From the NCBI RefSeq assembly GCF_000426845.1, contig NZ_AUGD01000022.1, forward strand, positions 1-64,000: 64,000 bases of DNA, in the 5' to 3' direction. This document shows, in pieces, positions 1 to 6,461 of the stretch. A model generated the notes under the pieces. The model saw only the letters and a list, made by a program, of their open reading frames with translations. It was not told the DNA's origin and made no database searches. Source of the DNA: Bradyrhizobium sp. in8p8 (GTDB lineage Bacteria; Pseudomonadota; Alphaproteobacteria; Rhizobiales; Xanthobacteraceae). A program made the translations under genes and the position numbers. Numbering within the stretch: the first letter of the stretch is position 1; the number at the start of each line of letters is the position of its first letter.

Positions 1-289
1 CTTCAACGGGCGTATGCGTGATGAACTACTCAACGAGACCCTGTTCTTCGACCTCGACGACGCCAGGGCAAAGATCGCGGCGTGGGTTGCCGACTACAAC
101 GGCGACCGCCCGCACTCATCGCTGAAATACCTCACCCCGGCGGCCTATGCTGCCACATTCACCGCAACGGGCGATCGGCTGCGCAACCCCGACCAGCTCC
201 GCCGATCGCCCGTTGCTCCACCTGCGCCAATCGGCGTACAAACCCCCGAGACTCTAATTGCCTCTGGATGAAAACTCAGGGGCAGGTCA
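1..289 (+). mobile_element. Right end of an IS3-family insertion sequence
   Basis: The window opens inside an insertion sequence. The transposase frame stops at 271 and is followed at once by GATGAAAACTCAGGGGCAGG and a terminal TCA. I place the terminal CA at 288-289, as IS3-family ends read TG...CA. The left end and most of the element lie outside the window, so the target duplication cannot be tested. Beyond 289 the same frame continues into a HEPN-like gene without a start codon, so the element appears to sit inside that gene. Confidence 0.75.
2..271 (+). CDS. IS3-family transposase OrfB, C-terminal part
   Basis: This is the last 89 codons of a DDE integrase-type transposase; the frame is open from the window edge. 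The residues NGRMRDELLNETLFFDL, then WVADYNGDRPHSSLKYLTP and AAYAATF, are the conserved C-terminal core of IS3-family OrfB proteins, where the glutamate of NE is the third acidic catalytic residue (family knowledge). The tail ends 18 bases before the inferred right terminus of the element. The first two acidic residues and OrfA lie upstream of the window, so I cannot tell whether the element is still active. Confidence 0.9.
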   Translation, partial: FNGRMRDELLNETLFFDLDDARAKIAAWVADYNGDRPHSSLKYLTPAAYAATFTATGDRLRNPDQLRRSPVAPPAPIGVQTPETLIASG

Positions 290-322
290 GCCGCAGCTAC
301 GACCAGCCGATCGCTACCTCGT

Positions 323-1369
323 TTGCTGACTGTGGGGTTGGTAGCTTCGCTGGAATACCATCTCGGACTGATCATGAAGGAAATCGCTGCGAGAAACCCA
401 GAGCGCATTTTTGGTCGAGAGAAAAGCCTGCCCGTCCACGAGATCGTTAGATTTTCCTCTATCGAGGAATTGAAAGAACATCTGATCAATGACGAGATAG
501 ATCGCACTCAACGCGACAGCTTTGACGAGCAAGTAGGCTGGATTATCTCCAAAGCGGACATGGAGGACTTCAGACCAAAGTACGAAGATTGGCCTCGCCT
601 ACTAGAATTATTTGAGCGTAGGAATCTGTTCGTGCATGCGAACGGCATTGTCAATGACACCTACCTAAGGGCAAGCGTCAGGAATAAATTTCCCGATGCA
701 AAAGATCGGGCGCTTGGCGACGAGCTCCATGCGGGATCAAGGTATTATAATTCCTCCGTGCAGCACGTCATTCATTTCGGGGCGATGCTTCTGCATGTGG
801 TGTGGCGGAAAAGCGCCCCTGATGAGAATGAGCGCGCGGATAGAGCTATCGGCGATCTTGGATACGAACTAATTGCGAGGGGGCAGTATGAACTCGCGAT
901 CAAAATTTTAGAATTTGCAAGGAACCTCCGTAACGTTTCAAGTGAGAGGCGACGTCGCATGTTCGTCGTGAACCTAGCCAATGCGCACAAACTAGCAAAG
1001 AACGAAGCTGCTGCGATTAAGGTGCTCGCAGCCGAGGATTGGACTGCGGCTGGAAACGAGTTCAAGGTTTGCGTCGCAGCCGTGAAGGAAAGCGTTGACG
1101 ATGTCGTAGAGTTGATGGGCCGCATCGGTGACCGCGGCGAAGTAGATGCTCAAGATTATCAGGAGTGGCCGGTGTTTTACGGCGTCCGCGACGATCCGAA
1201 GTTTGTTGATGCATTCAAATCCATTTTCGGTTTCGATTACGTTCCATCGGCCAAGAAGCAAGCCGGACTAGCTCAGGTAATGGACTGGATCAAAGAGCAA
1301 GACTCGGAGAACGCAGAAATTGCCGAGGGGCTTCACACCCTCCAATCCATGCAAATCCTAAACGGCTAG
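323..1369 (+). CDS. HEPN-like domain protein with helical C-terminal repeats, 5' end removed by the IS
   Basis: The encoded protein has an N-terminal helical region with an RX4H motif (R100 NLFV H105), the signature of HEPN nucleases, and a helical C-terminal half (about 180-260) that looks like TPR-type repeats. HEPN proteins are often metal-independent RNases in defence and toxin systems; the role here is inferred. The only start in reach is TTG at 323. The frame is open back to the IS end at 289 with no other start, and the protein begins in the middle of a helix (LVASLEYHLGLIMKE), so the true N-terminus has probably been cut off by the insertion. Base composition is visibly AT-richer than the core. 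It converges with the alarmone synthetase, 12 bases away. Confidence 0.6.
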   Translation: MLTVGLVASLEYHLGLIMKEIAARNPERIFGREKSLPVHEIVRFSSIEELKEHLINDEIDRTQRDSFDEQVGWIISKADMEDFRPKYEDWPRLLELFERRNLFVHANGIVNDTYLRASVRNKFPDAKDRALGDELHAGSRYYNSSVQHVIHFGAMLLHVVWRKSAPDENERADRAIGDLGYELIARGQYELAIKILEFARNLRNVSSERRRRMFVVNLANAHKLAKNEAAAIKVLAAEDWTAAGNEFKVCVAAVKESVDDVVELMGRIGDRGEVDAQDYQEWPVFYGVRDDPKFVDAFKSIFGFDYVPSAKKQAGLAQVMDWIKEQDSENAEIAEGLHTLQSMQILNG

Positions 1370-1381
1370 CATCTTTGCCCA

Positions 1382-2374
1382 CTAACGGGGCATTGCAACT
1401 CCAAGATCGGCATAGATGGGAGCTATCTCGTTGGGCGTGAGCGGCCACTTTCCGGCCGCCTGCCTTGGAGATTCAGACACAGCTTTGTACGCGAGCAAAA
1501 TGCTCGGCTGCCGGAAGAGCATTTTAATTTTTGAACGTTCTGCGACGCGCTCCGGCACAAAGGTCTTCAAGTTCAAGAAATCCCTAAGATGTTTCAGCAG
1601 CGTAGGATCGTCAGACCCGTATGCTTCAAGCAGCATAGCTTCGGCCCGAGTAGGTTCGGCAAATATTCCGGTCCGCTCTTTATATATGTAAGCGAGTTCT
1701 TCGCTTAGCTGCCTGCTAGGCGTTACGAGGCGCTCAATTAGCCTCGCGACGTCCTCGAAGTAGTCGCTAGTGGCCTCGATCAGGGCCATCGCCTTCGAGA
1801 CCGCCCTCTCCATTTCAGGAGTCTTTTCGACACTGGGTTTATAGATAGTGTCGTGTGTTAGTTCGCTGTGTGCATGCTGCAGCAAAGTTCTAATCTGCAC
1901 CTCACAGGGTGTGCCCTTTGGTACGATTGTGCCTTTGAGATCTACATCGGCTTTAGCTCGCACGATGTAGTGTACGGACTGATAGTTAAACACGTAAGGC
2001 TTTTCGGCGATCTCCTGTTCGAAATCTCTATCTTTCGAAAATTCCCACACTGGACAATTTTCGAGGGCAGCTTCTACCTTTGAAATCTGCGTCGGTAGGA
2101 GCACGACCAGCCTGAGCCCTACCTTGTCCGTAATTTCCTCATAAGGATTGGCATACGGGATTTTGCGCTTGGTATTGTAAAAGGCCTTAGTGATAAACGA
2201 ACCGCCAGCCTTAAGGCGCGGCTTAATGGGAAGCTTCACGAACAGTTCGGTCGAGATGGGAGCAACGCGTGCAGCCAGATCATCCAAAATGCACGTAGCG
2301 ACGTGTTCGCCCCATTTTTCGTACATGGGGCGTTCGCTTGTCCATCTTGCTAGGAACTCTTCCTCAGTCATCAT
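1382..2374 (-). CDS. Stand-alone RelA/SpoT-type (p)ppGpp synthetase (small alarmone synthetase, possible toxin)
   Basis: A 330-residue protein with one RelA/SpoT nucleotidyltransferase domain and no HD hydrolase, TGS or ACT domain. Visible synthetase motifs are D84-x-VGLR88, YQSVHY (131-136), and EVQIRT (158-163) followed by LLQHAHSELTH; the Asp and Glu are the expected metal and catalytic residues. The domain transfers pyrophosphate from ATP to a guanosine or other nucleotide. The C-terminal 140 residues are helical and unrecognised. I chose ATG 2374 over an upstream in-frame ATG (2413) because it overlaps the stop of the preceding 75-codon gene as ATGA. Synthetase-only proteins in such bicistrons are often toxSAS toxins; that role is inference. 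Low G+C suggests transfer. Confidence 0.85.
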   Translation of the reverse strand: MMTEEEFLARWTSERPMYEKWGEHVATCILDDLAARVAPISTELFVKLPIKPRLKAGGSFITKAFYNTKRKIPYANPYEEITDKVGLRLVVLLPTQISKVEAALENCPVWEFSKDRDFEQEIAEKPYVFNYQSVHYIVRAKADVDLKGTIVPKGTPCEVQIRTLLQHAHSELTHDTIYKPSVEKTPEMERAVSKAMALIEATSDYFEDVARLIERLVTPSRQLSEELAYIYKERTGIFAEPTRAEAMLLEAYGSDDPTLLKHLRDFLNLKTFVPERVAERSKIKMLFRQPSILLAYKAVSESPRQAAGKWPLTPNEIAPIYADLGVAMPR

Positions 2375-2598
2375 TGATCGCGAATGTGATCGCGAACCGT
2401 AATTCGCGTCCATTGCTGTGGCGTGCCGTCTTTCGCTCTACCCTCAACCGTCTCCACCGTCACCATGTCGTTAAATGCTTCTGGCGGGGCCGTAAACTTT
2501 ATGCTGTTGGAGAACACCATCTTGCGTAAGCGCAGCTGACTTTGAACGTCAGTGATGTCTTTGGGAATTGCGCTAAGCGGAAACTTCTTCTGCTTCAT
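2371..2598 (-). CDS. 75-residue protein coupled to the alarmone synthetase (candidate antitoxin or remnant)
   Basis: A short reading frame directly upstream of the synthetase and overlapping it by ATGA, so the two are probably cotranslated. The protein is charged, with central residues RKMVFSNSIKFTAPPEAFND and an ending WTRITVRDHIRDQ. That ending resembles the C-terminal segment of longer nucleoid-associated-type proteins, so this may be a remnant, but an in-frame TGA lies 13 codons upstream of the ATG and nothing longer is encoded now. In known toxSAS operons the neutralising partner is a small neighbouring protein, which makes antitoxin a reasonable alternative. I cannot decide between them. 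The ribosome binding site is weak. Confidence 0.55.
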   Translation of the reverse strand: MKQKKFPLSAIPKDITDVQSQLRLRKMVFSNSIKFTAPPEAFNDMVTVETVEGRAKDGTPQQWTRITVRDHIRDQ

Positions 2599-2628
2599 AT
2601 ACGCTTCAAAAGCATCAGCGGTATCGCG

Positions 2629-2664
2629 ATAATGTCATTGGGTGCGCTACCGCACTGTCATTAT
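2629..2664. promoter_or_regulatory. Imperfect palindrome upstream of the alarmone-synthetase operon
   Basis: ATAATG and CATTAT flank an inner GTGCG-CTAC-CGCAC stem. The element lies 31-66 bases upstream of the ATG of the 75-codon gene, where an operator for an autoregulated toxin-antitoxin operon would be expected. Function is inferred from position only. Confidence 0.35.
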
Positions 2665-2722
2665 GAGGAACGCCTGCAGCGGCATACGATTATCTTCACG
2701 CCGGTGTCCCCGTAGCCGGCAT

Positions 2723-2769
2723 GCGGCCCCGGCCTTTAGAAGCCCCCCAATGCCCTCAGCCGGGGCCGC
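2723..2769. repeat. Perfect 11-bp GC-rich inverted repeat
   Basis: GCGGCCCCGGC at 2723-2733 is matched exactly by GCCGGGGCCGC at 2759-2769 with a 25-base loop. It has no T-tract, so it is not a simple terminator. It may belong to a structured RNA ending at the terminator 2909-2937. Confidence 0.6.
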
Positions 2770-2908
2770 TTCAATCGAAGCAGCTGCGCTTTGGTGGTCC
2801 GCTATCGTACGCCGGCCCCAGATATGATTTGCGACACCGCGAATTCTTTCTAGTCTCGCGCCGCCGGGGCTGGAGCATACTTCACGAATTTATATTTCTC
2901 CGGCCGAA

Positions 2909-2937
2909 GGCCGCAGCAGCGTTCGCTGCGGCCTTTT
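2909..2937 (+). terminator. Rho-independent terminator without an obvious upstream gene
   Basis: The stem GGCCGCAGC (2909-2917) and GCTGCGGCC (2925-2933) is a perfect 9 bp with a 7-base loop, followed by TTTT on the plus strand. No plus-strand coding gene precedes it within about 1.5 kb except the convergent-facing HEPN gene. Confidence 0.65.
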
Positions 2938-2956
2938 GCCTGAGACGGAGCGCTGG

Positions 2957-3172
2957 ATGAAAACCGAACCTTCCTTGATTGTTCGCGCTCCCCCTGGCCG
3001 GCAGCTGGATCTGCTGCGCGGGGAAGCGGCGCGCATCGCAAAAGCAAACGATGTGAATTGGTATACCGATCGCGCCGCCATCGGCACCCGTTTCTGTTTC
3101 GACAATGACAAGGCTAAAACGGCCTTCGCTCGCATTTGCGACGACAACGGCGTTCCGTACCAAGACGGATAG
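2957..3172 (+). CDS. Small conserved-type protein of unknown function (71 residues)
   Basis: The start ATG 2957 is set by GGAG at 2947-2950, six bases upstream; an in-frame start at 2936 lacks a site. The protein begins MKTEPSLIVRAPPGRQ and is mixed alpha/beta with a single Cys in FARICDDNG. No signal peptide or membrane segment. I do not recognise the family. It is followed by a hairpin at 3183-3210. Confidence 0.6.
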   Translation: MKTEPSLIVRAPPGRQLDLLRGEAARIAKANDVNWYTDRAAIGTRFCFDNDKAKTAFARICDDNGVPYQDG

Positions 3173-3182
3173 GGCTCAAGAA

Positions 3183-3210
3183 AAGGCCCGCCAGCGAACC
3201 GGCGAGCCTT
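3183..3210. terminator. Hairpin after the 71-residue protein gene
   Basis: AAGGC (3183-3187) pairs with GCCTT (3206-3210) and CGCC (3189-3192) with GGCG (3201-3204) around an 8-base loop, with one mismatch. Loose T-rich sequence follows on the plus strand. Confidence 0.5.
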
Positions 3211-3447
3211 GTCATTTTGTCATTTTGGCCTTCCCCGGCTTCCTTGAGCCGACCGGCTTCTGTGGCATCTCCCCGCGGGCAGCAAGAACTACGCATCGTG
3301 CCGTGCGAAATCGCGCGCTGGATCGAGGTCGCAGACGGAAGCCCTGCCGATTGCCGCTCCCTCGACGCTGCGCCAATCTCTAAGCTCACAAAGCCCGCTG
3401 ACATCCCTCGAGAAACGTGTACGCTTCACCAAAACCGGAGGAGCGGC

Positions 3448-3618
3448 ATGTTTGAAATCAAGGGTTTCGACACGGCAGGCGTCGTCAGTCTCAAGCGGCC
3501 TTCGCTCCCCGCCGCGCTCAAGAAGGCCAGGGAGCTGGTCGAGGACGGGTGCTGGGACGTTCAGGTCGTCGATCCCGCAGGCCGGGTCCACACCTCGTTC
3601 GAGGAGCAGGCGGCTTAG
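3448..3618 (+). CDS. 56-residue cytoplasmic protein of unknown function
   Basis: The start is fixed by a strong GGAGGAG at 3437-3443 four bases before ATG 3448; longer in-frame starts upstream have no such site. The protein starts MFEIKGFDTAGVVSLKR and continues with a helix (PAALKKARELVEDG) and a strand pair (WDVQVVDPAGRVH). It looks like one compact alpha/beta unit. Similar short proteins recur in Bradyrhizobium-type genomes, but I cannot name a function. Confidence 0.7.
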   Translation: MFEIKGFDTAGVVSLKRPSLPAALKKARELVEDGCWDVQVVDPAGRVHTSFEEQAA

Positions 3619-3643
3619 CGCCTCTCTCCGCTTGTCCTGCCCT

Positions 3644-4315
3644 TCAGCTCTCCGGCACCGCCACCACGGCCGGTACGCTCAGCGGCGCGCCTCCGACCGA
3701 AACCGGCCCCAAAGGCTTCGACGGCCGCACCATCCGCTTGCGCATCGCGGCGGACAATCCGTAGCGGGCATTGGCGCGCCGGACGGACGACGTGACGTCC
3801 GACATCAAGACATTCTGCGAAAGCGAGTCGACCTTCGCGATCAGCGTGGACAGCTGCGACGATATCTTCCTCACGTCGACCCGTTCCTCGGTGATGCTCT
3901 GCCGCAGCGACAGCAGCACCAGCGAGTCCTGCTGCAGCAGCGCTGCGTTCTGCTGCAGGGCCTGGTTGTTCTCCTGCAGCGAAGCGGTGTGCTGCTGCTG
4001 CGCGGACTGGATCTCCTTCAAGGTCGCGACGACGGGATCAGGTTTGGGCGCCGGCGCTTCCTTGCGCGGAAGCAGTTCAGCCAGTCTTGCGATGCTGAAC
4101 GAAGGCAGGGCGGAGGGCAGCGTATAGACCGCCGCCGCGCCGTTGATGGCGATGGCGACGGCACACGCCGCCAGCAGCAGGACCGTCTTGCGGCTTGGCC
4201 GCTCGATCGGTGCTGGACTATCGGTGACTGCAGGTTCGTGAGCCGATGCGGCGGCTGCCAGCGCGACGGCGTCGAGCTCTTCGGCGAAGCTTGGCGTTTC
4301 TAGTGAGGCGCTCAT
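3644..4315 (-). CDS. Single-pass membrane protein with a Gln-rich coiled coil
   Basis: A 223-residue protein with an acidic and alanine-rich cytoplasmic N-terminus, one membrane segment at about 44-66 (TVLLLAACAVAIAINGAAA), then a coiled-coil stretch rich in Gln (SAQQQHTASLQENNQALQQ and onward to about 165), and a basic tail. ATG 4315 was chosen over a TTG nine codons upstream. The topology suggests a periplasmic or cytoplasmic coiled-coil scaffold; no enzymatic motif is seen. The neighbour at 3448-3618 is convergent, 25 bases away. Confidence 0.7.
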   Translation of the reverse strand: MSASLETPSFAEELDAVALAAAASAHEPAVTDSPAPIERPSRKTVLLLAACAVAIAINGAAAVYTLPSALPSFSIARLAELLPRKEAPAPKPDPVVATLKEIQSAQQQHTASLQENNQALQQNAALLQQDSLVLLSLRQSITEERVDVRKISSQLSTLIAKVDSLSQNVLMSDVTSSVRRANARYGLSAAMRKRMVRPSKPLGPVSVGGAPLSVPAVVAVPES

Positions 4316-4723
4316 TGGCACTGACCCCCATGGAGCGAGCAACAGGAAGCCGCCCCTGGAACGCCATCACGACGCTCCGCTTACGCAGCACCCATACGCA
4401 ACTGCCTAAAATTGTCGGCTTTCTGGATTAATTCCACGTTAGCGGCGCGGCCGGCGGACGGGCTTGCCGATCCGTCCGACTACGGGTTCCTCCGTACCGC
4501 GCTCGCGTGCGATCACTTCGGTCCGCGGCAGCGGCATTCGTCGCAGCGGATTTTCCGAAGATGGCAGGATGCCACTGTTTTGCCTGACGGGTCAAAGGGG
4601 GAATTTTCGGCCGAGGCGAGACCTGCCGCAGAAGCGCTCCTGCGGCAAGCACCTGGCTACTGTGCATGGGGTTGTTTTCGGGTTTTGCGTTTCGCCCGTC
4701 TTTGCAGGGACTCCCCGCCTAGC
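4316..4723. other. Non-coding gap
   Basis: About 400 bases with no supported gene. A perfect 8-bp hairpin (TGCCGCAG 4624-4631, CTGCGGCA 4640-4647) has no T-tract on either side. The upstream region of the coiled-coil membrane protein lies at its left end. Confidence 0.5.
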
Positions 4724-5233
4724 TCATTTCGGCTCGGCCTCGCACTTGGCGAGCTGGGCCAATGCGTCGGGCAGGCCCGCCATGTCCGTCTGATATTGCC
4801 GTCCGGCCACATCGATGGTCAGCGCGGCCGTGGTCAGCTTTGCGATGAGGTCGGGCGTCTGGCTGCTGAAGGGATCGGCCGAGGCGAAGGCGGGTCCCGC
4901 AACCTGCGTGCGCAGCGTGCCCACGGTCTTCCCGGCCTGAACGAACGACATGTCGCCCGCGCTGGTCGGCGGCTGTGCCTCATCCACCACCAGCAGCACG
5001 TTCTCCGTTCCGCTCCGGACGATGCTCAGCCCGAACGGACGGGGAGCCTGCACCGCCTTCCCGGTCGAGCAGACCCTGGCGCCGTTCGGATGCACGCGCA
5101 TCTCGGTGAGCCAGCCGTCCGGCGTCCGCCAGGAATTGACCAGCTGGCCCGCCGCACGGGCTGGACAGGTGGAAAGCGTGATCAATGCGGCCAGGACCAC
5201 GGCTCCGCTCGCCACGACGTTCGGTCTCTTCAT
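4724..5233 (-). CDS. Secreted protein of unknown function with two cysteines in the mature part
   Basis: A 169-residue protein starting MKRPNVVASGAVVLAALI with a clear signal peptide ending near PARAAG. The mature part is beta-rich with one Cys in GARVCSTGK and one near the end in LAKCEAEPK, so a disulphide is possible. The layout is faintly like invasion-associated locus B proteins (strand-rich, late Cys), but that is a weak impression. ATG 5233 was taken as the start because the reading frame upstream only shadows the next gene. It lies 23 bases after the pepsin-like gene and is probably cotranscribed with it. Confidence 0.7.
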   Translation of the reverse strand: MKRPNVVASGAVVLAALITLSTCPARAAGQLVNSWRTPDGWLTEMRVHPNGARVCSTGKAVQAPRPFGLSIVRSGTENVLLVVDEAQPPTSAGDMSFVQAGKTVGTLRTQVAGPAFASADPFSSQTPDLIAKLTTAALTIDVAGRQYQTDMAGLPDALAQLAKCEAEPK

Positions 5234-5256
5234 CTCGGGTACTCCAATGGGAAAGC

Positions 5257-6321
5257 TTATCGCGATGCGCCGGCCTCGCGCCGGCGGAAGCCCGCATAGC
5301 CGCCGTCGGCGTCGTAGAGGACGTCGAAGCCGTTCAGCAGATGGAAGCTGGTGTTGACGAAGGTCCGGTCGGGCGACACCCGCAGGTGAATGCGATCCGG
5401 CGCCAGCGCCGAGCCGCCGTCGACGGCGAAGCGGTAAAGCTCGGTGGACTTCTCCGCCGTTCCCACGCGGATGGACACGCTGGTGCCGGTGTTGAGCGAC
5501 GCGGTCGCGCCGCCCGCCTGCTCGGCCGGAACGGTCATGAACATGACGGACACGCCGGTGTCGACCAGCATGGTGCCGCAGGCCGGCGGGGTCCGGCCGT
5601 TCAACGAAATGCAGGCAGGCGTCGCCGACCAGTCCGGCCGGTCCGGCTGCCGCGACAGCTTCGTGAACGAGAACGGCCCTCGTGTATTCGCGCCGGTGAG
5701 GCCGACATGAACGCCGTGCGCCGTCAGCACGTAGCCGCGGCGCCGTTCGCCGTGACCGCCGGTCACGCGCAACAGCGGGTTCTTCTCCGGCGTGCTCTGG
5801 CTCTGCAGGTCGCCCTCGCGTCCATAACCGATGCCGACCATGGCGATGCCGTGCGGCGCATCCGACGGCGTGCAGTCGCGGGCGTGCTGCAGGCAATCGA
5901 CACGCGTCACCGCGAGCACCGGCATCGGCTCGGTCTGCACCGCCGCACCATCGATGCCGACCAGGGCGACCGGCGTGACGACCCATTGTCCGAGCATGAC
6001 GCGGCCGGAACTCGAATAGGTGAGCTTGCCTTCGCCAAGCGAAGCGAGCCGGTCGAAATTGGGAATGAAGCTCGCGGCAACCACGATGCCCGTCGAGCCG
6101 GAATCCAGCACCGCCCGGATCGGCCGCTCACCGAAGGACAGTCCGATCCGCGGCACCTCGCGCAGGTCGCCCTCGTCGGCATTGAGGTAACGCAGGAACA
6201 GGCCTTCGCGGTATCGCGCGTAGTCCGGCGGGCTCTCCTGCGCAGCTGCCGTTGAGGCGAGAGGCGCCAGCAACAGGGACACCAGGCACAAGCTCGCCCC
6301 CTTTGAGATGTACGATTGCAT
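5257..6321 (-). CDS. Secreted pepsin-like (bilobal) aspartic protease homologue
   Basis: A 354-residue protein with a signal peptide (cleavage near TAAAQ). Two aspartic protease active-site motifs are present: AVLDSGSTGIVV (Asp73) and MLVDTGVSVMFM (Asp254), 181 residues apart, the spacing of two-lobed A1-type proteases rather than single-lobed retropepsins. Several Cys residues in the middle (DCLQHARDCT) suggest disulphides. Bacterial pepsin homologues are uncommon; whether this one is proteolytic is not shown. ATG 6321 was chosen over a TTG nine codons upstream because GGAAG lies seven bases ahead of it. It forms a likely operon with the small secreted protein that follows. Confidence 0.75.
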   Translation of the reverse strand: MQSYISKGASLCLVSLLLAPLASTAAAQESPPDYARYREGLFLRYLNADEGDLREVPRIGLSFGERPIRAVLDSGSTGIVVAASFIPNFDRLASLGEGKLTYSSSGRVMLGQWVVTPVALVGIDGAAVQTEPMPVLAVTRVDCLQHARDCTPSDAPHGIAMVGIGYGREGDLQSQSTPEKNPLLRVTGGHGERRRGYVLTAHGVHVGLTGANTRGPFSFTKLSRQPDRPDWSATPACISLNGRTPPACGTMLVDTGVSVMFMTVPAEQAGGATASLNTGTSVSIRVGTAEKSTELYRFAVDGGSALAPDRIHLRVSPDRTFVNTSFHLLNGFDVLYDADGGYAGFRRREAGASR

Positions 6322-6461
6322 CGTTCGCTTCCGTTGATCGAACGGCAAGCTACGCAGCAGGCGTTACCAAGTCGCTTCGAGATCCGCGCAATTTACACGT
6401 GCTCCGGGTTCCCGCAGACCACTCGCGAGTTCCACTGCATCGCGAGGATCGAGGCCGCGCC

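Larger units (their letters stand above)
2599..2956. other. Non-coding stretch between the accessory patch and the core
   Basis: No convincing gene. It contains an imperfect palindrome at 2629-2664, a 5-bp stem (2700-2704 with 2716-2720), an 11-bp perfect inverted repeat (2723-2733 with 2759-2769) and a plus-strand terminator at 2909-2937. Short frames on either strand have no family resemblance. No tRNA was seen that could mark an island junction. Confidence 0.5.

Noticed and set aside
4724..5986. A single 420-codon minus-strand frame joining a secreted protein with upstream sequence
   Set aside because: The first 250 codons are an out-of-phase shadow of the pepsin-like gene; only the part from ATG 5233 has a signal peptide and coding character.
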